From an uncultured Mycoplasmatota bacterium (GTDB lineage: Bacteria > Bacillota_I > Bacilli_A > RF39 > UBA660): a stretch of 64,000 nt of DNA. Of the stretch, positions 27,871-37,907 are shown in pieces; the stretch's first letter is position 1, and every line of letters begins with the position of its first letter. The DNA lies in NCBI GenBank assembly GCA_946528555.1, contig CAMMYS010000033.1, positions 19,132-83,131 of the forward strand. Reading direction: 5' to 3'. Both the position numbers and the translations under genes were made by a program. Under the pieces are notes generated by a model, which made no database searches, was not told the DNA's origin, and saw nothing but the letters and a program-made list of their open reading frames with translations.

Positions 27871-27901
27871 TTGTGATATAATTATTTTGAGAGTGATAAT
27901 T

Positions 27902-28543
27902 ATGACAAAAAACTTATATACAGAAAGATTGGATTTAAAAATTCCAACCATTAAAGAACAAAAAAGATTATGGGAAATATTAATAAATGAAGATGTTAAT
28001 AAATATTATTTTCCAACACCAGATAGAATATTTAATAAAAATAATTTTAAAAAAGATAATATAAATGATTTAAAAAAAGCACGAAATATTTTTATGGAAC
28101 AGTTATTAGATTGGAATAGACAAGAACCATTTTATGAAAAAAAGATAGAAAGTATTCAGCTTCAAGAAGATTCTCAAAAGTATACTTGGAGTATATTTTT
28201 GAAAGATACAAATATAGTAATAGGACAAATAACTTGCCAATCAAAAGATGAAAAAAATGAATTAATTAGAGATGTAGGTTGGTATATAGATCCAAAATAT
28301 CAAGGTCATGGATATGCATCTGAAGCAGCATTTACAATGTTAGATTATATGTTTAATGAAGTAGGTATAGAAGAAATAAAAACTAGTGCTGCAAAGATAA
28401 ATATTGGTTCATGGAAGATAATGGAGAAGTTAGGATTTGAATATATTGGTGATAAAAAATCAACATACTTTGATGGTGATGAAATACTAATTTCTAAAGA
28501 ATATTTTTGTAATAAAAAGATGTTTAATGACAATAAAAAATAG
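27902..28543 (+). CDS. GNAT N-acetyltransferase, RimJ/RimL type
   Basis: 213 residues from ATG 27902 (the earlier TTG lies in the -10/ribosome-binding region). Starts with the family's TERLDLKIPT and contains the acetyl-CoA signature DVGWYIDPKYQGHGYASEAAFTMLDY. NIGSWKIMEKLGFEYIG closes the fold. Proteins of this type acetylate protein N-termini or small amines. The insert around residues 50-90 is longer than in RimJ. It has its own promoter and terminator between the two adhesins. Confidence 0.8.
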   Translation: MTKNLYTERLDLKIPTIKEQKRLWEILINEDVNKYYFPTPDRIFNKNNFKKDNINDLKKARNIFMEQLLDWNRQEPFYEKKIESIQLQEDSQKYTWSIFLKDTNIVIGQITCQSKDEKNELIRDVGWYIDPKYQGHGYASEAAFTMLDYMFNEVGIEEIKTSAAKINIGSWKIMEKLGFEYIGDKKSTYFDGDEILISKEYFCNKKMFNDNKK

Positions 28544-28564
28544 GAATCAAATTCCTATTTTTTT
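28538..28564. terminator. bidirectional terminator
   Basis: Stem AAATAGGAAT/ATTCCTATTT with a three-base loop, A and T runs on the two sides, between convergent genes. Confidence 0.8.
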
Positions 28565-28568
28565 ATGA

Positions 28569-29792
28569 TTAATTTTTAATTTTATTTTTATAAATTACAT
28601 TAATATCAACAGCTCCACTTATGCCTGAAACTTTACCTCTAGATGTTGCTTGCCACATCATATATTCTTTTTTGAAGTCATTATTTGATGTGTAATATGC
28701 AAGCCAAGTATTGTTGTGAACATCCCATAATTTGTTTAAATAATATGCACTAGAATATAACATTGTATTATATCCATGCTTTCCTAATTCTTCTTTAAAT
28801 GTTAAATATAGATCATTTAAATCTTTAAAACTTAAATTATATTTGTTAAAACTTCCCCAATTTTCCCAGTCAAATGCAATAGGTAATTCTAGTGTTTGAC
28901 CTTCTAAATTTTTAACTATAAATTCAGCTTGCTCTTTAACATCTTCTTTAGTTTTAGCATATGAATAGAAGTAAACTCCAACAGGAATTTTTTGTTCTTT
29001 GAAGCCTTTTAAGTTTGCTTTAAACTTACTATCAAGTTTTAATTTACCACTTGAAGGACCATATCCTAATCTAATAATAGCAGCTTCAACGCCATCTTTT
29101 TTTACTTTAGAAAAGTTAATATCACCTTGCCAAACACTAACATCTACAGCTATCATTGTGTTCTCATTTTTGTACTTATCAATGTAATTTTGAACATCAA
29201 TTTTTGGTTTTGAAGATGAGCTAGATGATGAAGAAGATGACTTAGGTTTTTTCTTAACAATAAGTTTAAAATCTTTAGATTCTTCATTACCACTGTCATC
29301 CCTAGCAATGTATTTTACCTTATATTCACCAACTTTATTTAGGTCAAAATTTCCTTCAATATGACAGTCAGGTTTAGATGTTTGATTGTCTCCACAAAGG
29401 TATTTATTGACAACTTTTTCTTCACTTGAACCAGTATAAACAGTGACACTACTACCACCTAAAATTAGAGGCTTAACATTATCAACAACACTATATTTTA
29501 TTTCATAATTTTCAAAATTATAAGTGTTATCTCCAAGTGTAATTGTGTCCAAAGTTTCATTAGTTTCGATACCAGTAAGGTCTCTCAAATATACCTTATC
29601 ATTAAAGTTATAAGACAAATTTTCAAGTGTAATTATTTCTTTTTTAGTATCAATTTTTGCCTCATTTTTTTCACTTTCAACAGTCTCATTTTGATCAATT
29701 TTTGGAGTTTGCTTTAATACCAAAATGTATAAAAAATAACACCCTGTGAACACTAAAAAAACTAATATAATTGTAATAATATTTTTCTTCAT
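28569..29792 (-). CDS. GH25 muramidase (lysozyme), membrane-anchored
   Basis: 407 residues. An N-terminal anchor helix (residues 4-26) precedes a spacer and a bacterial Ig-like domain (DNVKPLILGGSSVTVYTGSS... KVGEYKVKYIARDDSGNEESKDF). A run of ten Ser follows as a flexible linker, then a GH25 domain: VDVSVWQGDINFSKVK (catalytic Asp), YFYSYAKTKEDVKEQAEF, IAFDWENWG (Asp and Glu) and the closing QATSRGKVSGISGAVDINV. It would cut the glycan strands of peptidoglycan on the outer face of the membrane. Encoded between the two sortase-type adhesins, it may open the wall for their assembly; that link is inference. Confidence 0.87.
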   Translation of the reverse strand: MKKNIITIILVFLVFTGCYFLYILVLKQTPKIDQNETVESEKNEAKIDTKKEIITLENLSYNFNDKVYLRDLTGIETNETLDTITLGDNTYNFENYEIKYSVVDNVKPLILGGSSVTVYTGSSEEKVVNKYLCGDNQTSKPDCHIEGNFDLNKVGEYKVKYIARDDSGNEESKDFKLIVKKKPKSSSSSSSSSSKPKIDVQNYIDKYKNENTMIAVDVSVWQGDINFSKVKKDGVEAAIIRLGYGPSSGKLKLDSKFKANLKGFKEQKIPVGVYFYSYAKTKEDVKEQAEFIVKNLEGQTLELPIAFDWENWGSFNKYNLSFKDLNDLYLTFKEELGKHGYNTMLYSSAYYLNKLWDVHNNTWLAYYTSNNDFKKEYMMWQATSRGKVSGISGAVDINVIYKNKIKN

Positions 29793-29849
29793 AATATAGT
29801 TATATCACTTTTTAAAAACAATTAGAAGACAAACATTAAAAAAATTACC

Positions 29850-29877
29850 TTGACAAAAAAGAAAATATGAATATAAT
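29850..29877 (+). promoter_or_regulatory. promoter of the giant adhesin
   Basis: CCTTGACA, 16-base spacer and TATAAT (29872-29877), then an AGGGGGAAT ribosome binding site at 29900. It has the same -35, spacer length, -10 (both preceded by TGAA) and ribosome binding site as the promoter at 25373; the sequences between are otherwise different. The dyads found upstream of that promoter are not seen here. Confidence 0.85.
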
Positions 29878-29914
29878 AAATTACAAACGCGCAGTGTTTA
29901 GGGGGAATTTGGTT

Positions 29915-32900
29915 ATGAAGAAAAGACTATTTATAGGCGTAATTTTAACTTTTTTTATCTTCTTCGGAATAGTAAATTTTGTTAAAGCTGAAGAAGTAGA
30001 ATCTACAGAAAGTGAGGATAAACAAGCAGTAGTTGTTACTGATAATGCAACACCAGTTGCTCAAAGTGATAGCTCGGTTGAGGAGCCACAAGAGTCACAA
30101 CCAGCACCAGAAAATGTGCCACAAGAGCCATCTACTGAAACTATCAGTAATAGTAATGATAGTGAACTCAGCGGTGATAATAATGCTGATTCACAAGAGG
30201 TTGTTATTCCAAACAATACTAATACTTTAGAAGGAAATAGTACTCAAGTAGATAACAATAATAATGATAATGAAAGTACTGGTAGCAATGACATTGTTAG
30301 TGATACAAATGTAAATGTTGATCCAACAAAAATAACAACATTAGCTAGCGGTGATAATAATATAAATAATGAAAGCGATGAAGTTGTTGATGAACCAATT
30401 CAAACAAGAGAGGTTACCACAACAACAATTAATAGAGATTATAAAATTGAATCAGGAGAAGGAAAGAGTGTTACACTTTCAAAAATATTTGAAGACTTAT
30501 CAATCGATATTAATCTTGCAGATGTAACAAATGTTGAAAGTAGTAGTCCAACACAAATTGTTGTTACTTCAACTTCTGGTGATTGGACAATCTCAAGTCC
30601 AAGTGTATTTTTAACACAAGAGACATTAACAGTTGAAACAGAAGGAACAAGATATGTTATAAGATTAACAGATACAACAGTTCCAGATCATAGTAAAGAA
30701 TTAATTGATAATGGTGATGGAACTTATACATTAGAATTAACAATTACAGGTGAAGCTGAAAAGCAACCAAACAATGTTAACGTTATAGTTATATTAGATG
30801 TATCTGGTAGTATGGATACAACAGCAACAACAGAAACAACATACACACCAACAACAGGAAATGGTAACAATCTATATGGACTAGTAAATAATGAATACGT
30901 AGCATTAACTAGAACAGGTAGAGGAGCTAATAGTAGATATTGGTATAATTATCCTAACTGGATAGAATACACAGGACAAAGATATACAAGACAAAATGCT
31001 AATAATAGTAGATTAGATGAAGCACAAGATGCAGTAAATAGTTTAGCTGAAGCTTTACTAGCAAACAACGGAAAAGATGGTAACCCAGTAGACACTGTTG
31101 AGATATCATTAATAACTTTCTCAAATGGAGCAGACATTGCTCAAACACCAACAACAGATTTTGCAACATTCCAATCAACAGTAAATGCATTAGATGCTGA
31201 TGGTGGTACAAACTGGGAAGCAGCATTAAAGAAAGTATCAAATGTTAACTTTGGTGAAGGAGACAATGATCCAGTATATGTAATATTTGTATCAGATGGA
31301 GCTCCAACATTTAGAGACACAAGAGATGGACATAATGATTGGAATGGAGATTATGGTGCATATGGTACTGGTTATGAACAACAACCAAATATGCAACGTA
31401 GTTATGACAATGCTATAGATGATGCTACAAATGTAGTAACAGCTATAGGTTCTAAAAATTTCTATACAATATTTGCTTACGGTGGAGAAACTGGAGCAAA
31501 TTATATGACTAGCTTAACAACTGAGTCAGGTGGTGTAGCAGCAAACAATTATACAGCTGCAAACACTGCAGGTTTACAAGAAGCATTTAATTCAATCTTA
31601 ACAGCAATCGAAATGGCAGGTTTCGGAAATGTAGGATTAGATGATGGAACAACAAGTTATGTTGAACATACAAATTATGAAACTACATCTGATGTTAGTC
31701 AATTACTAGTAGTAGATGAAAGTTCATATAAATATTATAAGATTAAAAATGGGGTACAAGAAGAATGGACTGATGCACCAAGCGCATCATTAGATGATAA
31801 AGGACATGTAGTTTGGAATTTATCTGAAGAAGGTGTTCTTGAAAATGGAGTTACTTATAAAGTTACATTTAGAGTATGGCCAAGCCAAGAAACATTAGAT
31901 TTAATTGCAGACTTAAAAAATGATCCATCTTTATATAATAGTTTAGATGGAAACATTACAAAATATTTAGTAGAAGATGGTAATGGTGGATATACTTTAT
32001 TAACAAATACAGTAGCATCATTAACATTTACAGATACAAGAGATGATAATCCTCAAGAAACAACAGCAACTTATTCAAACCCAGAGCCAGTTAAAACAAT
32101 GGCAACAGAATTATTATCTATTACAAAAGAATGGGATAATGATATTGATGATAAAGATAAATCACCAGTAACATTAAAAGTTTTAAAAGATGGTGAAGAT
32201 TGGGAAACAATTTCATTAGGTGGAGATAAATGGACAGACAGTCGTTATATATCAATTGGTATTATGACTGTTGATGAAAATGGACAAGTTACAATTTTAG
32301 ATTCAGGACATGATTTCTCATTTGGAGAATTAGGTTCAGATGTTTATAACTGGGAGTTAAAAGCACAAACTGTTCACCCAATGTTAGTTAATGGAAAATT
32401 AGTAATATTAATATATGATGGAACAACAGCACCAACTTCAGGAACTGAAGGTGTTGATTGGTTCAAAATTAATGTAGGAACAGCAGAAAATCCTTCTTAT
32501 AAATATTATCTAAAAGGTGAGGAAACTCAAACAGCAAGTTTAACTGCTACAAATGAACGTAGAAGTTGGATCGATATTACAAAGGCTGTTGAGTACGATC
32601 CACAATCTGCACACTTTGATGATCAAACATTTACTTTTGAAATAACAGTTCAAGATAAAGAAGCACAAGATGTTTGGTTCTCAATTAAAGAAACAAAAGA
32701 TAAAGATTCAAGATTTATTACAGCTGCTGATGGACTAGTTGTAACTGAAGCACAAAAAGAAAATGGAACAGAATATTATTTTGTTCCAAGTGGAAGAACT
32801 TTTACAGTAAGTATGAAAGCTGGATGGAACTTACGTATTATAAACTTACTAAAAGGTACAACATATACTATCAATGAAATTAACATTGATCCAAAATTTG

Positions 32901-35900
32901 AATTTAAAAATATTTCATATAATAATACTACTTATGTAGATGAAAATGGAACAACTGTAAGTTATGTTCCAACAATATCTAGTAAAACTGTTAGCGGAGA
33001 AATAAAGAGCGCTAACGTAGCATATGAATATACATATACTAATAAGAACGTATTAACAGAAATAGTTGTTACAAAAATTTGGGATGATGGAGATAATCAA
33101 AATCGTCCAGATACAATAACACTACATTTATATAATGGTACAAAAGAAGTTTCACAACCAACTACTTATACAGTTGATACAAAAACTGGAAATTGGGTAT
33201 ATACTTATGTAGAATTACCAGTATATGATGCAAATGGTAATAAAATAACTTATACTTTAGGATATTCTAATGTACAAGGTGAAGATAAAGTTGATGGATA
33301 TTTAGATCCAGTTATTACTGGTGATGCTATTAATGGATATTTTGTAACTAATACTTTAGCAGCAAATGTAAAAGTTGTAAAAGTATGGTCAGATGCAAAT
33401 AACCAAGATGGTAAGAGAAAAGATGTTAATGCAGTAGTAACATTACTAGCTAATGGAGAAGATGCTGGAGAGCAATCTCAAAATGTTGGAATAACAAATG
33501 ATTGGTCATATACATGGACTAACTTACCAGCATATATAAATGGTGTAGCAGTTGTTTACACAGTAAATGAAACAATGGCTGACGGAAGTGAATATACATT
33601 TATTCCAGGAGAAGCTTTCTCAGCAACAACAGATGTTAATGGAACAATAACTATTACAAATAGCTATGAACCAAAAACAATATCTGTAATAGTAACAAAA
33701 GTATGGAATGATGCAAGTAACCAAGATGGTAAGAGAAAAAATGTAGGAGCAACAGCTCAATTATTAGCAAATGGAGTTGATGCTGGAAAAGAAACAGCAA
33801 CTGTAGGAACAGCAGATGGTTGGTCATATACATGGACTAACTTACCAGTATATGCAAATGGTGTTGCAATTGTTTATACAGTAAATGAAACAATGGCTGA
33901 CGGAAGTGAATACTTATTTGATGGAAGTACTTCATTTACAGCAGCAGAAGAAACAAATGGAACAATAACTATTACAAATAGCTATGAACCAAAAACAATT
34001 AACATTACAGTAGCAAAAGTATGGTCAGATGCAAATAACCAAGATGGTAAGAGAACTAACGTTGGCGGAGTAGCAACATTACTAGCTAACGGAGAAGATG
34101 CAGGAAAAGAAACTGCACAAGTAGGAACAACAAATAATTGGACTTATACATGGACTAACTTACCAGTATATGCAGATGGAGTAGCAATTGTTTATACAGT
34201 AAATGAAACAATGGCTAATACAAGCGAATATACATTTGAAGGAAGCACTTCATATGAAGCTACTGAAGATACAAATGGAACAATAACTATTACAAATAGT
34301 TATGAACCAAAAACAATAAATGTTACAGTAACAAAAGTATGGTTAGATGAAAGTAACCAAGATGGTAAGAGAAAGAGTGTAGGAGCAACAGCTCAATTAT
34401 TAGCAAATGGAGTTGATGCAGGACAACAAACTCAAAATGTTGGAATAACAGATAATTGGTCATATACATGGACTAACTTACCAGTATATGCAAATGGTGT
34501 TGCTATCGTTTATACAGTAAATGAAACAATGGCTGACGGAAGTGAATACTCATTTGATGGAAGTACTTCATTTACAGCAGCAGAAGAAACAAATGGAACA
34601 ATAACTATCACAAATAGTTATGAACCAAAAACAATAAATGTTACAGTAACAAAAGTATGGAATGATACAAATAACCAAGATGGTAAGAGAAAAGATGTTA
34701 ATGCAGTAGTAACATTATTAGCTAATGGAGAAGATGCTGGAGAACAATCTCAAAACGTAGGAATCACTAATGATTGGTCATATACATGGACAAATTTACC
34801 AGTATATGCAAACGGAGTAGCAATTGTTTATACAGTAAATGAAACTATGGCTGATGGAAGTGAATATACAATAGGTAGAATCACAAGTTATACAGCAAGT
34901 GAAGATACAAACGGAACTATTACAGTAACAAATAATTATAATGTTAAAACAACACAAGTTACAGTAACAAAAGTATGGAATGATGCAGATAACCAAGATG
35001 GTAAGAGAAAAAATGTAGGAGCAACAGCAATCTTATTAGCTAATGGAGTAGATGCTGGTGAAGAAGTTCAAACTGTTAGTACAGAAGATGGTTGGACATA
35101 TACATGGACAAACTTACCAGTATATGCAAATGGTGTTGCAATTGTTTATACAGTTAACGAAACAATGGCTGATGGAAGTGAATATACATTTGAAGGAAGC
35201 ACTTCATATGAAGCTACTGAAGATACAAATGGAACAATAACTATCACAAATAGTTATGAACCAAAAACAATTAACATTACAGTAACAAAAGTATGGGATG
35301 ATGCAAATAACCAAGATGGTAAGAGAACTAACGTTGGCGGAGTAGCAACATTATTAGCTAATGGAGAAGATGCTGGAGAACAATCTCAAAACGTAGGAAT
35401 CACTAATGATTGGTCATATACATGGACTAACTTACCAGTGTATGCAAACGGAGTAGCAATTGTTTATACAGTAAATGAAACTATGGCTGATGGAAGTGAA
35501 TATACATTTGAAGGAAGCACTTCATATGAAGCTACTGAAGAAACAAATGGAACAATAACTATTACTAATAGTTATGAACCAAAGACAACAAGCATCACTG
35601 TTACAAAAGTATGGGATGATGCAAGTAATCAAGATGGTAAGAGAAAAGATGTAGGAGCAACAGTAACATTATTAGCTAATGGTACTGATGCTGGAGAACA
35701 ATCTCAAAGAGTATCAACTGAAGACGGTTGGTCATATACATGGACTAACTTACCAGTATACGCAAATGGTGTTGCTATCGTTTATACAGTAAACGAAACA
35801 ATGTCTGATAATAGTGAATATACAATTGATGAAATTACAAGTTTCACAGCAAATGAAGAAGAAAATGGAACAATAACTGTAACTAACAGTTATGAACCAA

Positions 35901-37177
35901 AGACAACAAGTATTACTGTTACAAAAGTATGGGATGATGCAAGTAACCAAGATGGTAAGAGAAAAAATGTAGGAGCAACAGTAACATTATTAGCTGATGG
36001 ACAAGATGCTGGAAAAGAAACAGCAACTGTAGGAACAGCAGATGATTGGTCTTATACATGGACTAACTTACCAGTATATGCAAACGGAGTAGCAATTGTT
36101 TATACAGTAAATGAAACAATGTCTGATGGTAGCAAATACACAATTGATGAAATTACAAGCTTCACAGCAAGTGAAGAAGAAAATGGAACAATAACTATAA
36201 CAAATAGTTATGAACCAGAAAAAGTTGATGTAACTGTAACTAAGGTTTGGGATGACAAAGATGATCAAGATGGAATCAGACCAGAATCATTAGTAGTTAC
36301 ATTAAGTGATGGTACTGAGGTAACATTAACAGCAGCAGATAAATGGACTGCTACAGTTGAAGGATTACCAAAGTATAAAGATGGAGAAGAAATTAAATAT
36401 ACATGGACTGAAGGTGAATTACCTGAAGGATATACAATGACTTCTAATACTACTGAAGGATTAGTAACAACTATTACTAATACTCATGAAGTAGAAAAAG
36501 CTGATGTAACAGTAACTAAAGTTTGGGAAGATAATAATAACCAAGATGGAATTAGACCAGAAGAAATTGAAGTAACATTATATGCTAATGGTGAAAAAGT
36601 AGAAACAGTTAAATTAAATGAATCAAATGATTGGTCATATACATTTGAAAAATTAGATGTTAAAGCTAATGGAAAAGATATTGAATATACTGTTTCTGAA
36701 GTTAGCGTAGATGGCTATACAACAACTATTGATGGTTTAACAATCACTAATACTCATGAAACTAAGACAAGAGAAGTTACAGTATCAAAAGTATGGGATG
36801 ATAAAGATAACTATGAAGGTTTAAGACCAGCAAGTGTAACTATTATCTTAAAAGCTGACGGAGAAGAAGTTAATTCAGTTGAATTAAATGAATCAAATAA
36901 TTGGACATATACATGGACTGAATTAGATTACTATAAAGATGGATCTGTAATTACATATACAGTTGAAGAAAATGAAGTACCTGAATATTACACAGAAATT
37001 ACTGGTGATATGGATGAAGGATTTGTAGTTACAAATACTCACTTTGGATCAGGTGGAGATGTACCTCCTTCTGACAATCCAAAAACAGCTGACAATGTAG
37101 TTACTTATATAGCTATGATGTTAATTAGTTTATTAGGATTAATTAGATTATCATATGCATATATCAAAAATAATTAA
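29915..37177 (+). CDS. giant vWA adhesin with a 13-domain Cna-B stalk
   Basis: 2,420 residues from ATG 29915 (the ATG at 29867 overlaps the -10 box). Signal peptide residues 1-27; Ser/Asn/Glu/Pro-rich spacer to about 190; a strand-rich domain; a vWA domain with full MIDAS (DVSGS at Asp295, GGTNWEAAL, VSDGAPT with Asp461); two divergent Ig-like domains; one Cna-B domain; nine near-identical 106-residue Cna-B repeats (residues 1150-2103); three divergent Cna-B domains; and the anchor NPKTAD, a helix and AYIKNN. Each repeat keeps the Lys (TKVW), Glu (VNET) and Asn (TNSY) needed for an internal isopeptide bond. This is a stalk carrying a metal-dependent binding head, like Gram-positive pilus-tip adhesins. 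Confidence 0.9.
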   Translation: MKKRLFIGVILTFFIFFGIVNFVKAEEVESTESEDKQAVVVTDNATPVAQSDSSVEEPQESQPAPENVPQEPSTETISNSNDSELSGDNNADSQEVVIPNNTNTLEGNSTQVDNNNNDNESTGSNDIVSDTNVNVDPTKITTLASGDNNINNESDEVVDEPIQTREVTTTTINRDYKIESGEGKSVTLSKIFEDLSIDINLADVTNVESSSPTQIVVTSTSGDWTISSPSVFLTQETLTVETEGTRYVIRLTDTTVPDHSKELIDNGDGTYTLELTITGEAEKQPNNVNVIVILDVSGSMDTTATTETTYTPTTGNGNNLYGLVNNEYVALTRTGRGANSRYWYNYPNWIEYTGQRYTRQNANNSRLDEAQDAVNSLAEALLANNGKDGNPVDTVEISLITFSNGADIAQTPTTDFATFQSTVNALDADGGTNWEAALKKVSNVNFGEGDNDPVYVIFVSDGAPTFRDTRDGHNDWNGDYGAYGTGYEQQPNMQRSYDNAIDDATNVVTAIGSKNFYTIFAYGGETGANYMTSLTTESGGVAANNYTAANTAGLQEAFNSILTAIEMAGFGNVGLDDGTTSYVEHTNYETTSDVSQLLVVDESSYKYYKIKNGVQEEWTDAPSASLDDKGHVVWNLSEEGVLENGVTYKVTFRVWPSQETLDLIADLKNDPSLYNSLDGNITKYLVEDGNGGYTLLTNTVASLTFTDTRDDNPQETTATYSNPEPVKTMATELLSITKEWDNDIDDKDKSPVTLKVLKDGEDWETISLGGDKWTDSRYISIGIMTVDENGQVTILDSGHDFSFGELGSDVYNWELKAQTVHPMLVNGKLVILIYDGTTAPTSGTEGVDWFKINVGTAENPSYKYYLKGEETQTASLTATNERRSWIDITKAVEYDPQSAHFDDQTFTFEITVQDKEAQDVWFSIKETKDKDSRFITAADGLVVTEAQKENGTEYYFVPSGRTFTVSMKAGWNLRIINLLKGTTYTINEINIDPKFEFKNISYNNTTYVDENGTTVSYVPTISSKTVSGEIKSANVAYEYTYTNKNVLTEIVVTKIWDDGDNQNRPDTITLHLYNGTKEVSQPTTYTVDTKTGNWVYTYVELPVYDANGNKITYTLGYSNVQGEDKVDGYLDPVITGDAINGYFVTNTLAANVKVVKVWSDANNQDGKRKDVNAVVTLLANGEDAGEQSQNVGITNDWSYTWTNLPAYINGVAVVYTVNETMADGSEYTFIPGEAFSATTDVNGTITITNSYEPKTISVIVTKVWNDASNQDGKRKNVGATAQLLANGVDAGKETATVGTADGWSYTWTNLPVYANGVAIVYTVNETMADGSEYLFDGSTSFTAAEETNGTITITNSYEPKTINITVAKVWSDANNQDGKRTNVGGVATLLANGEDAGKETAQVGTTNNWTYTWTNLPVYADGVAIVYTVNETMANTSEYTFEGSTSYEATEDTNGTITITNSYEPKTINVTVTKVWLDESNQDGKRKSVGATAQLLANGVDAGQQTQNVGITDNWSYTWTNLPVYANGVAIVYTVNETMADGSEYSFDGSTSFTAAEETNGTITITNSYEPKTINVTVTKVWNDTNNQDGKRKDVNAVVTLLANGEDAGEQSQNVGITNDWSYTWTNLPVYANGVAIVYTVNETMADGSEYTIGRITSYTASEDTNGTITVTNNYNVKTTQVTVTKVWNDADNQDGKRKNVGATAILLANGVDAGEEVQTVSTEDGWTYTWTNLPVYANGVAIVYTVNETMADGSEYTFEGSTSYEATEDTNGTITITNSYEPKTINITVTKVWDDANNQDGKRTNVGGVATLLANGEDAGEQSQNVGITNDWSYTWTNLPVYANGVAIVYTVNETMADGSEYTFEGSTSYEATEETNGTITITNSYEPKTTSITVTKVWDDASNQDGKRKDVGATVTLLANGTDAGEQSQRVSTEDGWSYTWTNLPVYANGVAIVYTVNETMSDNSEYTIDEITSFTANEEENGTITVTNSYEPKTTSITVTKVWDDASNQDGKRKNVGATVTLLADGQDAGKETATVGTADDWSYTWTNLPVYANGVAIVYTVNETMSDGSKYTIDEITSFTASEEENGTITITNSYEPEKVDVTVTKVWDDKDDQDGIRPESLVVTLSDGTEVTLTAADKWTATVEGLPKYKDGEEIKYTWTEGELPEGYTMTSNTTEGLVTTITNTHEVEKADVTVTKVWEDNNNQDGIRPEEIEVTLYANGEKVETVKLNESNDWSYTFEKLDVKANGKDIEYTVSEVSVDGYTTTIDGLTITNTHETKTREVTVSKVWDDKDNYEGLRPASVTIILKADGEEVNSVELNESNNWTYTWTELDYYKDGSVITYTVEENEVPEYYTEITGDMDEGFVVTNTHFGSGGDVPPSDNPKTADNVVTYIAMMLISLLGLIRLSYAYIKNN
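33362..36223 (+). repeat. nine tandem 318-base Cna-B repeats
   Basis: Perfect register: the AAAAGTATGG block recurs every 318 bases. Copies begin at 33362, 33680, 33998, 34316, 34634, 34952, 35270, 35588 and 35906. Variant blocks are shared between non-neighbouring copies (for example GEQSQNVGITND in copies 1, 5 and 7; GSTSYEAT in 3, 6 and 7; DGSTSFTAAEE in 2 and 4; YTIDEITSFTA in 8 and 9), a mosaic expected from recombination among repeats. Confidence 0.95.
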
Positions 37178-37204
37178 AAGAAACATTTAATGTTTCTTTT
37201 TTTA
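37176..37204 (+). terminator. Rho-independent terminator
   Basis: Stem AAAAGAAACATT/AATGTTTCTTTT and T run after the adhesin. Confidence 0.85.
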
Positions 37205-37233
37205 TGTTATAATAATGGTACATAGGTGATATC

Positions 37234-37857
37234 ATGGGGAGAACAATGTTTTTGGTTATTAAAAGAATATTTGATATTATTATTTCAATTATAGGAGTTC
37301 TTTTTTTAATTATATTAACAATAGTATTTAGAATATTGTTCTTTTTAACTGGTGATTTTCATAGGATGTTCTATACTCAAGAAAGAATTGGTAAGAATGG
37401 AAAGAAGTTTAAACTTTATAAATTTAGAACAATGTGTATTAATTCTGAAGAAGTATTAAATGATTTATTAAAGGATCCTAAAACAAGAAAAAAATGGGAA
37501 GAGCATTATAAATTAGATAATGACCCTAGAGTTACTAAAGTAGGAAAAATATTAAGAAAAACATCATTAGATGAAATACCACAAGTTATTAATATTTTGA
37601 TTGGAGATATGTCTTTAATTGGACCAAGACCTATTACTTTGGGAGAGGTATTAGAATATAAAAAAGACAAAGATAAATTATTAAGTGTTAAGCCAGGATT
37701 AACTGGTTGGTGGGGAGTTAATGGTAGAAGTAATACTACTAAAAAAGAAAGAATGAAACTTGAGTTATATTATGTAGACCACATGAGTTTGAAGTTAGAT
37801 ATAAAAATATTTTTTATGACTTTCTTAAAGGTGTTCATTGGTGATGGCGCTCAGTAG
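37234..37857 (+). CDS. undecaprenyl-phosphate sugar-1-phosphate transferase
   Basis: 207 residues, priming glycosyltransferase of the bacterial sugar transferase family (RfbP/WcaJ/EpsL type). One N-terminal membrane hairpin (FDIIISIIGVLFLIILTIVF), then QERIGKNGKKFKLYKFRTM, DPRVTKVGKILRKTSLDEIPQ with the catalytic Asp-Glu pair and the GDMSLIGPRPI motif. It would load the first sugar phosphate onto the lipid carrier at the inner face of the membrane, starting the polysaccharide made by the glycosyltransferases downstream. AGGTGATATC precedes the ATG. Confidence 0.92.
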   Translation: MGRTMFLVIKRIFDIIISIIGVLFLIILTIVFRILFFLTGDFHRMFYTQERIGKNGKKFKLYKFRTMCINSEEVLNDLLKDPKTRKKWEEHYKLDNDPRVTKVGKILRKTSLDEIPQVINILIGDMSLIGPRPITLGEVLEYKKDKDKLLSVKPGLTGWWGVNGRSNTTKKERMKLELYYVDHMSLKLDIKIFFMTFLKVFIGDGAQ

Positions 37858-37907
37858 TATTGAAAAAAAAGCTTATTTAAATTATAATTAAAATAGAGGT
37901 GTTGAAC

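Noticed and set aside
29867..29914. Longer N-terminus of the giant adhesin from ATG 29867
   Set aside because: That ATG lies between the -35 and -10 boxes and would put 16 polar residues before a clear signal peptide; the AGGGGG site fits ATG 29915.
33362..36223. Long regular repeats that might suggest CRISPR or satellite DNA
   Set aside because: The 318-base period is a multiple of three, lies in one open frame and encodes folded Cna-B domains; there are no short repeats with unique spacers.
34796..36268. Three 66-codon minus-strand ORFs within the repeat array
   Set aside because: They recur at the repeat period because they are antisense images of the same repeat segment.
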